This document shows, piece by piece, positions 36,748-45,797 of a DNA stretch of 51,201 nt; the first letter of the stretch is position 1, and every line of letters begins with the position of its first letter. Made by a program: the position numbers and the translations under genes. The DNA comes from Arthrobacter sp. H20 (GTDB lineage Bacteria > Actinomycetota > Actinomycetes > Actinomycetales > Micrococcaceae), in NCBI RefSeq assembly GCF_000520515.1, contig NZ_AZRY01000139.1, positions 1 through 51,201 of the forward strand. Reading direction: 5' to 3'. A model generated the notes under the pieces. It did no database searches. It saw only the letters and a program-made list of their open reading frames with translations, and was not told the origin of the DNA.

Positions 36748-39391
36748 GGATCAGCTTTAATTGGCTGCGGTTGGAGACCCCCAACTTGGCGTACACCTGA
36801 TACATATGGCCTTCGACGGTTCGGATGGACAGGGTCAGCAGCGTAGCAATGTCCCGATTGCTGGATCCTTGGACAACTAGGCGTGCAATGCTGCGTTCTC
36901 TTTCGGTCAGCTTGTCCAGCACGCGCTCTCGCAGCTCCCCTCCGCCGCGTCCTACAGAGCGCAGGACAGTGTCGGCCGCGATAGCGGCTCTCCGTTCCCC
37001 CTCCCCAGGCCCATTATTGGCTAACCGCTGAACCAGACTGGCCGCGTCGGCTGCCAGTCGGCGGTTACCGACGCTGGCCGCCAGCGTCGCCGCCTGAAGG
37101 ATCTGAGCCGTGTCACCCGATGCGACGCCTTTGCCGTACAGCGCACAAATCTCAGCGAAAACCCCCTGCCCATCCATACCGCTGGTCGCAAGTCGCTCTG
37201 CCTCGTCAACGAGTCCAAGTTGGACTGCCTGGCACAGAAAAAACAGTTCATGGCCGAGGTTGCCTTCTGCTCGATCCTCGTTCGCGAGGTCAAGCATCTC
37301 TTGCGCTGCCAGGAGTGGATCCTGTGTCGCGGTGGATGCCAGTACTGCGAAATACTTGGTTGCCCGGCTGGTGTGCCAGTCATACCGACGGGATTCGAGG
37401 TCCACCTGCGCGAGGTGAGACATCGACAGTTGAACGTCTCCGGTGAGTGCGTATGCATAGGCGGTCGCGGCCTCCGCCAACGAAAGGAACTCCTGCCTGT
37501 CACGGATCCGTAGCTGACTCAGTGCCGGAAGCAACTTCCCGAGCGCTTCCGCTCCTCGACCCGCGTAAGCGTAAAGGCAGCCCTCAGCCAATTCGAACGA
37601 GGACCCATCGAAGATGCCTGCCAGCGCACTCTCTGCATGATCGGTCAGCATCGAAAGGCACCGCTCCCACTCGCCCGAGATCAACATCACCGCGAATAGC
37701 CGAACCTGGGCAGCTTCTGCGATGAGTGGGTCATCGCTGGAGTCGGCGAGTCGCGACACCACGAGGCGGCTGAGCCGTAGCGCGTCTTCCTGCCTTCCAG
37801 TCATGCACAATGCTTCAGCCATCCAGCCACACAGCTGGTGACTGATGGACGTGTCCATGGTGCCGCTCCGGTTCAGCAGCCCCCCGAGGGCTTCAACCAT
37901 CGTGGGATATTTGCCGTTATAGGCGTTCAGCTCGGCCTCAAGGACAACAGTCTCCGCAAGGAAACCGGCAAGGTCTGCGCGGTCGACCTGACCTTCCAGC
38001 GTCAGCCGCTTGCGAATTTCGTCAAGAAGACCATCCACATCGACGAAGCGATCGTGATCACGGGTAAGGAGACGGCACCTGAGCGCCTGCATCCCAATCC
38101 ATTCACCCAGCCCAGCGGGGTCCAGCACCGATTCGTTGAAACTTTCGAGGACTGCAAGCGCACGGTTTGTGTCGCCCAGGTTGCCGTAGGCTCGTGCCTC
38201 CTCGGTAACCTCCGCGGCGCCTACCTGTGCGGGTGGAATAGCCTCGAGAAACCGCAATGCACCTTCAGTATTAAAGTAGCGGTTCGCGAGCTGCGCAGAT
38301 TCGATGGCCAGCTCGGGTTCAATATCCATCGAGCAGTCCAGGCACCAGGCGGCGTAGTTCATCCGGCTCAGCGCCGGCATAGGAACTTTAAGCGACGCGG
38401 CAGCCAGTTGGTAGAGAAGTTCACGACTCCTGCCGATTGGAACCTGGGCCCTTATCACGTCGCCTACAAGCCCATTAGCCATGCGTACGGTCGGCCGCTG
38501 AGATAGCCCGATTTGGAGGGTCCCTGATTCCATCAACGCGTCTATCTCGTCCCCCCCAGCGAACTCTGTGAGCAGCTCAAGAGGGATGACGCCGACAATC
38601 GAGACAATTTCTGCAGTTCTCAGCTGATCAATCGTCAGCCGGGTAAGGCGTGCAGTAATTCGCTCAGTGATCGTCCGGCTTGGATCCGGGGCCTTCCGGC
38701 CACTTGCCACCCAGATACCATCCTGAACGGTGATGTATCCGGAATCCACCTGCTCCCGGCAGATCGCTTGCAGGAAGAGCGGACTACCTCCGCTAACGTG
38801 CCACGCGTCCAGCACAACGGACCGGGATACCGGGCCCTCAAGGGCTGCGGCAAGCAGCTGTGTTGTGTCAGCCAACGAAAGAGGGCCAACATCAACCCGT
38901 CGGATGAGTTCGTCTTTCCATAGGTCGCTAAACTCTTCGGGTGCCGCCTGAAGGACCTGGCAGATTAGCAGGACTTTGACTGAGCCACTTCTGACGAGGT
39001 GTGCAATGGCCATTGCCGATGCGCTATCCAGATCTTCGATGTTGTCGACGAGGATCAGGGTGCGCTTGCCATCTATCCGTGAAGCGAAGAGGTGCCGGAG
39101 GCTTTTCAGGAGGACCAGTGGATTGTCGACTGCATCGTCATCGAGTTCGCTGAGGACGAAGTTGAGGGCCCCGTAGGGCGTATCGGCTGTGATGACGCTG
39201 CCGCGCAGATAAAGCAGCTCGTACTCTGCTCCAAGGTCCCGGGCGGCGCTCTGGGCTAGAGCAGTCTTTCCGATGCCCGCAGGTCCGATCAGAACGGCAC
39301 CATTCCACGCCGGATTAGCCACGGCCTCCCGCAGCGTATTCAGCTCGTTCCCCCGGCCAACAAGTGGCCACACTCCTTGCACCCAAAACAT
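36740..39391 (-). CDS. Giant LuxR/ATPase (LAL) regulator, pair 2 upstream member
   Basis: 883 residues. Walker A GPAGIGKT (36-43), Walker B TLILVDNIEDLD, long helical middle, and a well-conserved LuxR domain (LTERERSIARLVVQGSSNRD, SIRTVEGHMYQVYAKLGVSNR). DTPYGALNFVLSELD and DNPLVLLKSL mark it as an upstream-type member. Its stop overlaps the start of the downstream partner, so the two proteins are probably made in similar amounts. Confidence 0.88.
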   Translation of the reverse strand: MFWVQGVWPLVGRGNELNTLREAVANPAWNGAVLIGPAGIGKTALAQSAARDLGAEYELLYLRGSVITADTPYGALNFVLSELDDDAVDNPLVLLKSLRHLFASRIDGKRTLILVDNIEDLDSASAMAIAHLVRSGSVKVLLICQVLQAAPEEFSDLWKDELIRRVDVGPLSLADTTQLLAAALEGPVSRSVVLDAWHVSGGSPLFLQAICREQVDSGYITVQDGIWVASGRKAPDPSRTITERITARLTRLTIDQLRTAEIVSIVGVIPLELLTEFAGGDEIDALMESGTLQIGLSQRPTVRMANGLVGDVIRAQVPIGRSRELLYQLAAASLKVPMPALSRMNYAAWCLDCSMDIEPELAIESAQLANRYFNTEGALRFLEAIPPAQVGAAEVTEEARAYGNLGDTNRALAVLESFNESVLDPAGLGEWIGMQALRCRLLTRDHDRFVDVDGLLDEIRKRLTLEGQVDRADLAGFLAETVVLEAELNAYNGKYPTMVEALGGLLNRSGTMDTSISHQLCGWMAEALCMTGRQEDALRLSRLVVSRLADSSDDPLIAEAAQVRLFAVMLISGEWERCLSMLTDHAESALAGIFDGSSFELAEGCLYAYAGRGAEALGKLLPALSQLRIRDRQEFLSLAEAATAYAYALTGDVQLSMSHLAQVDLESRRYDWHTSRATKYFAVLASTATQDPLLAAQEMLDLANEDRAEGNLGHELFFLCQAVQLGLVDEAERLATSGMDGQGVFAEICALYGKGVASGDTAQILQAATLAASVGNRRLAADAASLVQRLANNGPGEGERRAAIAADTVLRSVGRGGGELRERVLDKLTERERSIARLVVQGSSNRDIATLLTLSIRTVEGHMYQVYAKLGVSNRSQLKLILE

Positions 39392-39621
39392 AGCGCCCCA
39401 CTACACGGTGCAGGTCGGCACGGCGAGTCGTCCCAGCCCGACAGTTACGAAGAAAGCGGTGTGTCGTCCCGCTTCCGGTCCTACGTCGGGTGCAGACTCC
39501 GCCTCGGCATCCGACATACTAGGACACCACCATACGCCGGTTAGCGTAATAAGGCACGGAGGATTAGGAGAAACCTGTGATCAGCGCAATCGAATTGCCT
39601 TGAACAACGCGGTCGAATCTT

Positions 39622-39696
39622 CCCATGGTGGGGCCGGCGACGGGCTGGGGATCAGCCCGGTCTCAGAAGGCTGGCCGCCGCCGGCCCGACCGTGGG
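39622..39696. repeat. GTCTCAGA hairpin element, copy B
   Basis: Arms 39622-39639 and 39679-39696 pair over 17 of 18 positions (one G-G mismatch, one G-U pair). Inside, either GGGCTG/CAGCCC (39642-39658) or CAGCC/GGCTG around CGGTCTCAGAA can form, so two inner folds compete. It lies about 230 bases before the pair 2 regulator start on the minus strand. Confidence 0.6.
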
Positions 39697-39738
39697 TCCG
39701 CCGTTGCAGCGGATGCGTCTCGCCAGCGCGCCCGGCCT

Positions 39739-39772
39739 GGGTGACTCAACCAGTCTAGAAAATCAGTCACCC
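39739..39772 (-). terminator. Stem-loop downstream of regulator pair 3
   Basis: GGGTGACT at 39739-39746 pairs with AGTCACCC at 39765-39772 around an 18-base loop, about 75 bases past the stop of the pair 3 operon. A terminator role is possible but no T-run follows. Confidence 0.35.
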
Positions 39773-39782
39773 GTTTACATAG

Positions 39783-39793
39783 GTAGTCGCTAC
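39783..39793. promoter_or_regulatory. GTAG-TCG-CTAC dyad
   Basis: Perfect four-base arms. The 13-mer GTAGTCGCTACTC at 39783-39795 is also present, on the minus strand, within the dyad at 44924-44938. Proposed regulator site. Confidence 0.5.
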
Positions 39794-39846
39794 TCGTCTT
39801 ATTGTGGACGCCTACCTCCACCTCCGACGAGCCCTACGCAACACCA

Positions 39847-42528
39847 TCAGGGGGCGAACCCCGCCGCTGCAAGGCCTCTACTCAGTTCGTCCCGACCACA
39901 GATTCCGAGTTTGAGATAGATCCGGTACAGATGGCCTTCAACTGTTCGACGGGAGACGGTGAGCCCTCTGGCAATCTCGCTGGATGCTGCGCCGTCTGCG
40001 GCAAGCCACGCAATCTCCTGTTCGCGCTGGGTCAGCCCTACCTGGTCCATCACCTCATCGCTCATGGCACTGGTGCGGACCCGCCCCAGCGAAGTGCCCA
40101 ACTCCCGCAGTTGCTGCAGGACCCCCCGCTGGGCTCGCCCGTTTCCTACTGAGGCAAAGCCGATAGCAGCGCGGGCCAGACATTCAGCCGCTAGCAGGCG
40201 CCTTCCTCGCTGCAAAGCCCTGGCGCCTGCCGCTGCCAGCACCCCGGGATCGAGTGAGTCGGTGACCTCCATCATGATCTGGACAGCCTCTGAGTCAGCG
40301 GCGCCCATCCGCTCCGTCAGGTCCTGCATTCGTTCCTGCTGCACGGGACACTTCAATAGAAAGAGAACCTCCACTATTTCTGCCTCCGCGTGAACAAGAC
40401 CGGCTGCGCGGGCTTCGTCGGCCCGCTCCAGCACAACCAACAGGTCCTCCGGGCTTACCGCTGGCCATGACTGCGCAGCGGAGACATAGGCATCAGCGAC
40501 CAGCCGCTGGGGCAAGGAACCACTATATGCAAGCGTCCTATAGTCCTGCGTATAGGTGCGGGACTTCCCCAGTTCTCCAACCAGTCTGTTGGCGAAGGCG
40601 GCTGTTCCCAAGGCTAGGGGTAGCAGCAACTCTGGGTCGCAGCGCCGCAGTTCTTCTATCCCAGCGGCCAGCAGCTCGCAACCATTCGTTATTCTTCCGC
40701 TTCTGAATTCCATGAGTCCCTGCAGCGTGATCATGTCGCCGCCAAAGTATCGAAGTTCTGGCGGTGCGTGTTCTTCGTGCCACTGCAAGAGCTCGGTGAG
40801 CCCTGCTTCGTCTCCGGTCTGCACCAGCAGAGATCCGTGACGGGCGGTGATTGAACGGTAGTGGTTGACAAGGGTCCCGCCGGAGGAGGTTTCAGCCACG
40901 GCTCGCAGGGTGAGATTCCTCGCCTCGGTGGTGTCCCCTGTTGCGCCCAGCATTTCCCCGAGAAGCACTTGGGCAACCATGCCAGTAGCGGATTTCGGGG
41001 GGGCGTCATCTGTGATCTGCTTGAGCCACTCAGTAGCGGCGCCGTAGTCACCCCCGAGGCTGAGAGCTATACACTTCAGGATCGCCGCGCCCTGCTCTGG
41101 TTGATGTGTGAGGTCAATTGGCAAGGTACGCCCGATGATCACCCAGCGGTCGGCCACCTCATTAAGACCGTGAGGCCCGCCGCCACGCTGCAGCGATATT
41201 CTAGCCTCGGTAACAGCTGCGGTCGAAAGGGTCAGCTGGTCCGCAGCGTCCTCCATCAGGCCACGAATTTGAGCTGCAGCAGCCTCGGTGTCACCCAGGC
41301 TAAAAATGCTTCGCACTATTTCAATCCGCGCCGCGGTGGCGAACTCTGGCGAGGTGATTGCGGCACAGAACCGCTGTGCCAGGCGGGGCGCATACCCGTT
41401 GTTGGCCAGATGTGCTGCTTCCAGCAATAGGGGGTCCTCGATCGGGTAACCCAGGTCCATTTCCCAGGTGAGGCTGCCGCTGACTCCGCCACCTTTCAGC
41501 AGTCCGCGTCCAAGCGCTGAATCCTGAAGCCAATGCAGGATTTCGGCGCGTCTCCCGGGCGGAACCAGGTCTCTCACCACTTTTCCGTAAACCTTCGGGT
41601 CAATCGTAACTAGGCTCCTGTCGCTGCCTTGTGGTCCGGAATATGACAGGATACCGATTGTCAATGCCTCTTCCACAGCGCTGGCATCCAACAGGTGTCG
41701 GGCAGCCGCGATAGGGATAGAACCCAGCAGAGCAACAACCTCAACTACCCGGCGTTGGGCCCGAGTACAGCCGTGGAGAATGGTCTGTACTTGATCAATA
41801 AGCACCTTTCCTGGCGATTCGGGGGCACGGGCCATCAGCCACACTCCGTCTCGTTTAACCATTGCCCCTGAACGAACAAGGTGAGCAAGCAGCTCTTTCG
41901 CAAGGTGAGGGTTGCCCTGAGACCAGTCCGAGATGAAGGCTGCGGAGCCGGAGCTGACGATGTCGCCCAGCTCCTGCCGGCACAGCTGAGTGGTTTGGTC
42001 AGGGCTTAGCGCCTCAAGCTCAAACAGTGCAAGTAGCCCATCTCGGCGCAGCGCGTCCAGTTCTTCGGGCCTGTTCCCTGACCCACGGGACAGGATCAGT
42101 AACCGGACTTCGCCAGCAAGCGCGAGTTGACCGAGCAAGTGGCTGCTATCTTCGTCGAGATGATGGGCGTTCCTCAAAACAACCAGCACCGGCAACGCCG
42201 CATCGTTTGAGGTCAACCGCAGGGATGACCGAATGCTGCGCAGGACCGATAGCGGCGAGCTGAGATCGTTAGGGAAACGTCCGTTGAATACTGGAGCAAG
42301 TGCGCCGTAGGGAACGTCCTCCAGTGAGGCATCAGCGAAGACCGTGACCGGATCTACCGTGCCGTCCAACTGATCGAGGACAGCGTCGACCACCGCCGTT
42401 TTACCGATGCCCGGTGCCCCGCACACCAGAACGCCGCCGATCATCGGATCCAGGATGCTCACCGCAATTGCCCGAATCTCGGCGGAGCGTCCCACGAGAC
42501 TTCCAAACCCTCGTTGGGGGCCCATCAC
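39847..42528 (-). CDS. Giant LuxR/ATPase (LAL) regulator, pair 3 downstream member
   Basis: 893 residues; the ATG overlaps the upstream regulator's stop by four bases. Walker A is GAPGIGKT (37-44), but the Walker B position reads VLVVLRNAHHLDEDS, with no Asp pair before the His-containing segment. ATP hydrolysis may be altered. DVPYGALAPVFNG and SPLSVLRSIR align with the downstream members. The LuxR domain is intact (LTQREQEIAWLAADG, SRRTVEGHLYRIYLKLGICGR). Confidence 0.87.
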   Translation of the reverse strand: MMGPQRGFGSLVGRSAEIRAIAVSILDPMIGGVLVCGAPGIGKTAVVDAVLDQLDGTVDPVTVFADASLEDVPYGALAPVFNGRFPNDLSSPLSVLRSIRSSLRLTSNDAALPVLVVLRNAHHLDEDSSHLLGQLALAGEVRLLILSRGSGNRPEELDALRRDGLLALFELEALSPDQTTQLCRQELGDIVSSGSAAFISDWSQGNPHLAKELLAHLVRSGAMVKRDGVWLMARAPESPGKVLIDQVQTILHGCTRAQRRVVEVVALLGSIPIAAARHLLDASAVEEALTIGILSYSGPQGSDRSLVTIDPKVYGKVVRDLVPPGRRAEILHWLQDSALGRGLLKGGGVSGSLTWEMDLGYPIEDPLLLEAAHLANNGYAPRLAQRFCAAITSPEFATAARIEIVRSIFSLGDTEAAAAQIRGLMEDAADQLTLSTAAVTEARISLQRGGGPHGLNEVADRWVIIGRTLPIDLTHQPEQGAAILKCIALSLGGDYGAATEWLKQITDDAPPKSATGMVAQVLLGEMLGATGDTTEARNLTLRAVAETSSGGTLVNHYRSITARHGSLLVQTGDEAGLTELLQWHEEHAPPELRYFGGDMITLQGLMEFRSGRITNGCELLAAGIEELRRCDPELLLPLALGTAAFANRLVGELGKSRTYTQDYRTLAYSGSLPQRLVADAYVSAAQSWPAVSPEDLLVVLERADEARAAGLVHAEAEIVEVLFLLKCPVQQERMQDLTERMGAADSEAVQIMMEVTDSLDPGVLAAAGARALQRGRRLLAAECLARAAIGFASVGNGRAQRGVLQQLRELGTSLGRVRTSAMSDEVMDQVGLTQREQEIAWLAADGAASSEIARGLTVSRRTVEGHLYRIYLKLGICGRDELSRGLAAAGFAP

Positions 42529-44849
42529 GTGGCTCCTGCGCTGAGGGCAACCTTGGCCAGCAATTCCGCTTTCGTCCTGACATGCAGCTTCGTATAGACC
42601 CGATGCAGGTGCCCCTCGACCGTGCGAACGCTCAACCCCAGTGCCAGCGCAACATCTCGGTTGGACCTGCCGTCAACCACAGCACTAACAACTTCCGCCT
42701 CCCTGCCTGTCAGAGAAGCGAGCTGGCGACGTGCGCCGAGCACGGTGCCGGTTAGCACAACGACCCCGCGGACGCGTTCAGCGACATAACCCCTGGTGAC
42801 CTGATCCCCCGACTGGGTTGCAAGTTGAACTGCCGAAACAGCCATGTCACGGGCAAGGAAGCGGTCGTCGAGGGCCTGCGCGGTATCCATCGCATGTAAC
42901 AGCAGCTCGGCGTCTTCGGCATCGACACCTTTGGCATACAGCTGGCACAGCGACGCATACTGACCTTGGCAGGTGGGACTGAGCTTAAGGATCAACTGCG
43001 CGACACCATGATCACCTTGTCTCATCGCATTGCATAGGCTGACCAGTTGCCACGAGCTGTTGCCTAATTCTTCGTCCTGGCTACTGAGTGCCCGGAGCTC
43101 GAATGCCGCGCGGTCAGCCGAAGCTGTGCCCTGTAACGCGAGGGCAGCAAAGTGTTTGGTCAACCTCCGAACAATCCACGGAGACGCAATGGACTCCGCC
43201 ATGGACATCGATAAATATTGTTCTGCCCGCTCGGGCGCATCCGCAGTGCTGATCCATGCCAGTACCGCAGCGGCGAGCGGCGCGACGCCCGCGGGATCGT
43301 GTATCTGAAGCTGGCGAAGTGCGGGGAGCAGCAGACTCTCAGCCTCGACCAGCCGCCCGCCTGCCGCTAGGATTATGCCTTCGGCGAGTTCCTCGTACGT
43401 CCCAGTGCCGCAGCTGCGGTTACGTAAGTGGGCTGACACTTCCAGCATGGCGGCCACGTTCCCTACCGATGCTTCAAGTACTGCCAGCGTAATGGCAATG
43501 CGCGTCGGTAGTTCCTTCCCCTCGAAGCGGGAGAGTTGCAGCGAGTTTGCCGCCTCCTTTGCGTCATCCGCCTGGCCGGTGAACGCCAACGCCTCGCACA
43601 ACAGAACAGTTGCACGCTGACGAGCTTCTGGTTCCAACGCCCCAAGTTCAAACTCCGGGGACTTCAATTCGTGGATAGCCCGCCGATATTCGCCTTTGAA
43701 AGCTGCCTCACGCGCGCGCTCAAGCGACCTTTCTGCGTTAAATTTCCCCCCACTTGTGCCGGAGGAGGCGGAACTGTCGACAGCTATCCTCTGACCCGGC
43801 TGACCCGGCTCCCAAAGATCGACCCGACTGGCTCGACCGAGAATCACGTCGCTGAGTAGGGGGCCGATCACCGAGACGCTCGCCCACCGATCACTATCGA
43901 TCGATAGCACCCCCAGTTCCTGAAGGTCATCCAGATCGCCCAGGTTATCGGCGGGGACTACGGCCAGCGGGGTTTCGCCCGCTACTGCGAGGGTGCCGAG
44001 CAATTGGCGCTGCGATGGCAGTAGAGTTCTGATGCGGTCGGTCACGAGGTGTGTTGCGTTTGCGCCGAGATTCACCTCATCGGCAGCCAAAACCCAAACG
44101 CCGCCGACGCAGCGCAGGGCACCTGTTGCCAGATAGTCGTCGAGGAGCGCGCTGAGCAGCCTGGCGTTTCCTGCACTTTGGCGGTGTAGTGCGAGCGATG
44201 ATGCGCGGGAGACAGGAAGTCCGAGCGCAGCGAGGAGGTAGTCAGCGACGTGCTGTTGGGTGAGATCAGGCATATCTACCCGGACCAGAATCCCCTTGCG
44301 GCAAAGGGTCTGAAAGTACTGTGGCGCTCCCGGAAGGTCAGTGCACGCAGCGACCAGCCGCACCGTCCCCGCCTGCACTAGCTGACCCAGTGCTGTGATG
44401 GAGCTTCCATCTAGGTGATTAGCATCATCGACGGTCACGATCACCGGCAGATCGTGCGCCCGATCTTTCAGTGCCCGTGTCAAGCCATTGATCACCTTGG
44501 CCGGATGATCTAGCAGGTCTTCGGGCAGATCAGCCAACAGAACACGCAGGGCACCATAGGGCTGTTGCTCGGCATGAGTCGAGCCACGCAGGTGGATCAG
44601 GCAGGTAGTTGCCCGTAGGCGGTCTACCAGTGCCCGCATCATCGATGTTTTACCAGTTCCAGTGCCACCGAGGAGGATCATCCCAGATGGGACGGACTGG
44701 CTGATCAACTGATCTCTCAGCGAGTCCGCCAACTGCTCGCGGACCTTGAGTACCCGGGACGCCAAAAGCTGGGGGCTCCCTCCGGCAGGCCCTCCGCCAA
44801 GACGTGTGGGGGCAGGATTGCAGGAGTAGTTACTGGCATCGAAACTCAT
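42525..44849 (-). CDS. Giant LuxR/ATPase (LAL) regulator, pair 3 upstream member (short form)
   Basis: 774 residues, about 100 fewer than its five paralogues, mainly in the middle region after WEPGQPGQRIAVDS. Walker A GGTGTGKT (61-68) and Walker B LPVIVTVDDANHLDGSS look functional. QQPYGALRVLLADLPEDLLD groups it with the upstream members. The LuxR domain is good (LTGREAEVVSAVVDGRSNRD, SVRTVEGHLHRVYTKLHVRTK). A strong dyad lies 75 bases upstream of the start, which suggests control of this pair by one of the regulators. Confidence 0.87.
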   Translation of the reverse strand: MSFDASNYSCNPAPTRLGGGPAGGSPQLLASRVLKVREQLADSLRDQLISQSVPSGMILLGGTGTGKTSMMRALVDRLRATTCLIHLRGSTHAEQQPYGALRVLLADLPEDLLDHPAKVINGLTRALKDRAHDLPVIVTVDDANHLDGSSITALGQLVQAGTVRLVAACTDLPGAPQYFQTLCRKGILVRVDMPDLTQQHVADYLLAALGLPVSRASSLALHRQSAGNARLLSALLDDYLATGALRCVGGVWVLAADEVNLGANATHLVTDRIRTLLPSQRQLLGTLAVAGETPLAVVPADNLGDLDDLQELGVLSIDSDRWASVSVIGPLLSDVILGRASRVDLWEPGQPGQRIAVDSSASSGTSGGKFNAERSLERAREAAFKGEYRRAIHELKSPEFELGALEPEARQRATVLLCEALAFTGQADDAKEAANSLQLSRFEGKELPTRIAITLAVLEASVGNVAAMLEVSAHLRNRSCGTGTYEELAEGIILAAGGRLVEAESLLLPALRQLQIHDPAGVAPLAAAVLAWISTADAPERAEQYLSMSMAESIASPWIVRRLTKHFAALALQGTASADRAAFELRALSSQDEELGNSSWQLVSLCNAMRQGDHGVAQLILKLSPTCQGQYASLCQLYAKGVDAEDAELLLHAMDTAQALDDRFLARDMAVSAVQLATQSGDQVTRGYVAERVRGVVVLTGTVLGARRQLASLTGREAEVVSAVVDGRSNRDVALALGLSVRTVEGHLHRVYTKLHVRTKAELLAKVALSAGAT

Positions 44850-44923
44850 GAGAGACCTTTTCCTTCGCGTTCCCAGCGTGTTGAAGTACTGAACAGGCTA
44901 GGACCTGCGGGCGCTCCGCACAT

Positions 44924-44938
44924 GAGTAGCGACTACTC
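44924..44938. promoter_or_regulatory. Perfect dyad GAGTAG-CGA-CTACTC
   Basis: Six-base arms with a three-base centre, 75 bases before the pair 3 start. A half-site, CGACTACT, follows at 44963-44970, 33 bases after the matching bases of the dyad (about three helical turns). This is the clearest of the recurring motifs. Confidence 0.6.
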
Positions 44939-45054
44939 GGGTTTTGCCAGCAAATTACGCATCGACTACTTGCATTCCTCAGCCTGGGTGCTGGCGATGA
45001 TGTCTCCTGGCCTCGGCGTTCGAAGCCGATAGCGCTGATCATGGGCACAAAAAA

Positions 45055-45111
45055 GGGACCGACGTTGGGATGGGGGTGGCCCAGTCTCAGAGGCCGCCCA
45101 ACGTCGGCCCC
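45055..45111 (-). terminator. GTCTCAGA hairpin element, copy C, with T-run
   Basis: Arms CCGACGTTGGG (45059-45069) and CCCAACGTCGG (45097-45107) pair perfectly, extended outward by GGG/CCC across one mismatch. On the minus strand the hairpin is followed by six T (complement of 45049-45054), the form of an intrinsic terminator, about 80 bases past the pth stop. The loop carries the same GTCTCAGA as copies A and B, so it may be more than a terminator. Confidence 0.7.
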
Positions 45112-45190
45112 GGTATTTGGGGCCACCCTGGCGTGACGCGGTCGAGGGTATTTACTTACCTGACCGCTGGTAGTCAATTCATTTTATCCG

Positions 45191-45778
45191 CTATTTGCCG
45201 GCGGAGTGGAACTTCTGCTGAGCGCTGACAAGCCCGTCACTGACGAGTGATTCAACTGCATCGGCTGCATCTTCAAGCAGAAACGTCAGCTCCTTCTTTT
45301 CGACCGAGCTGAAATCGCGGAGCACGTGGTCGGCGGCGTCTTGTCGCCCCGGGGGCCGACCCACCCCAACCCTGACTCGTAGGTAGTCTTTAGTCCCGAT
45401 CGCTTTGGAGATGTCCCGCAGACCGTTGTGTCCGCCCTCGCCGCCTCCGGTCTTCAACTTGATCGTGGTGAAGTCAATGTCGATCTCGTCGTGGACAGCG
45501 ATCACGCGTTCGGCGGGAATGTCATAGAAACGGCACAGCGCGCTGACCGGCCCACCTGAGAGATTCATGAACGTGAGGGGTTTTGCCAGCACCAGTCGTG
45601 GCCCACCCATGCCGAGTCGGCCTTCAAGGACTGCCGCGTGTGCTTTGTGGCTCTTGAACTTCCCGCCTAGACGCAACGCGAGTACGTCAAGGACCATCTG
45701 TCCGACATTGTGCCGGTTACGGCTATAGTCGGGCCCGGGATTCCCGAGCCCGACTATCAGCCACGTGTCAGTCGCCAC
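45191..45778 (-). CDS. pth: Peptidyl-tRNA hydrolase
   Basis: 195 residues. Catalytic His23 in SRNRHNVGQ, Asn13 in GLGNPGPDYS and Asp97 in AVHDEIDID are present, with TFMNLSGG and GGGEGGHNGLRDI as further signature segments. It releases peptides from peptidyl-tRNA dropped by ribosomes. It follows rplY closely in the same direction, a common actinobacterial arrangement. A hairpin with a T-run lies downstream. Confidence 0.97.
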   Translation of the reverse strand: MATDTWLIVGLGNPGPDYSRNRHNVGQMVLDVLALRLGGKFKSHKAHAAVLEGRLGMGGPRLVLAKPLTFMNLSGGPVSALCRFYDIPAERVIAVHDEIDIDFTTIKLKTGGGEGGHNGLRDISKAIGTKDYLRVRVGVGRPPGRQDAADHVLRDFSSVEKKELTFLLEDAADAVESLVSDGLVSAQQKFHSAGK

Positions 45779-45797
45779 GAATCCGCCAGCGAAGTGG

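Larger units (their letters stand above)
39392..39846. other. Spacer between regulator pairs 3 and 2
   Basis: 455 bases. It contains hairpin element copy B (39622-39696), a GGGTGACT stem-loop (39739-39772) and a TAGTCGCTAC dyad (39783-39793). An 8-codon plus-strand frame at about 39576 (ATTAGGAG, then GTG) is too short to call a gene. Confidence 0.6.
44850..45190. other. Spacer between pth and regulator pair 3
   Basis: 341 bases without a credible gene. It holds a perfect dyad at 44924-44938, a half-site at 44963-44970 and the terminator-like hairpin element copy C at 45049-45111. Transcription of pair 3 should start here on the minus strand. Confidence 0.6.

Noticed and set aside
39576-39603. 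Eight-codon frame MISAIELP with an upstream AGGAG
   Set aside because: Too short to support as a gene, with no known leader-peptide logic.
45055-45111. Hairpin element copy C as a TPP riboswitch because of CTGAGA
   Set aside because: The element is too short and lacks the second conserved half of the TPP aptamer; only the six-base word matches.
44830-45177. Minus-strand 115-residue frame between pth and regulator pair 3
   Set aside because: It runs through the terminator-like hairpin and the dyad and overlaps the regulator start; not protein-like.
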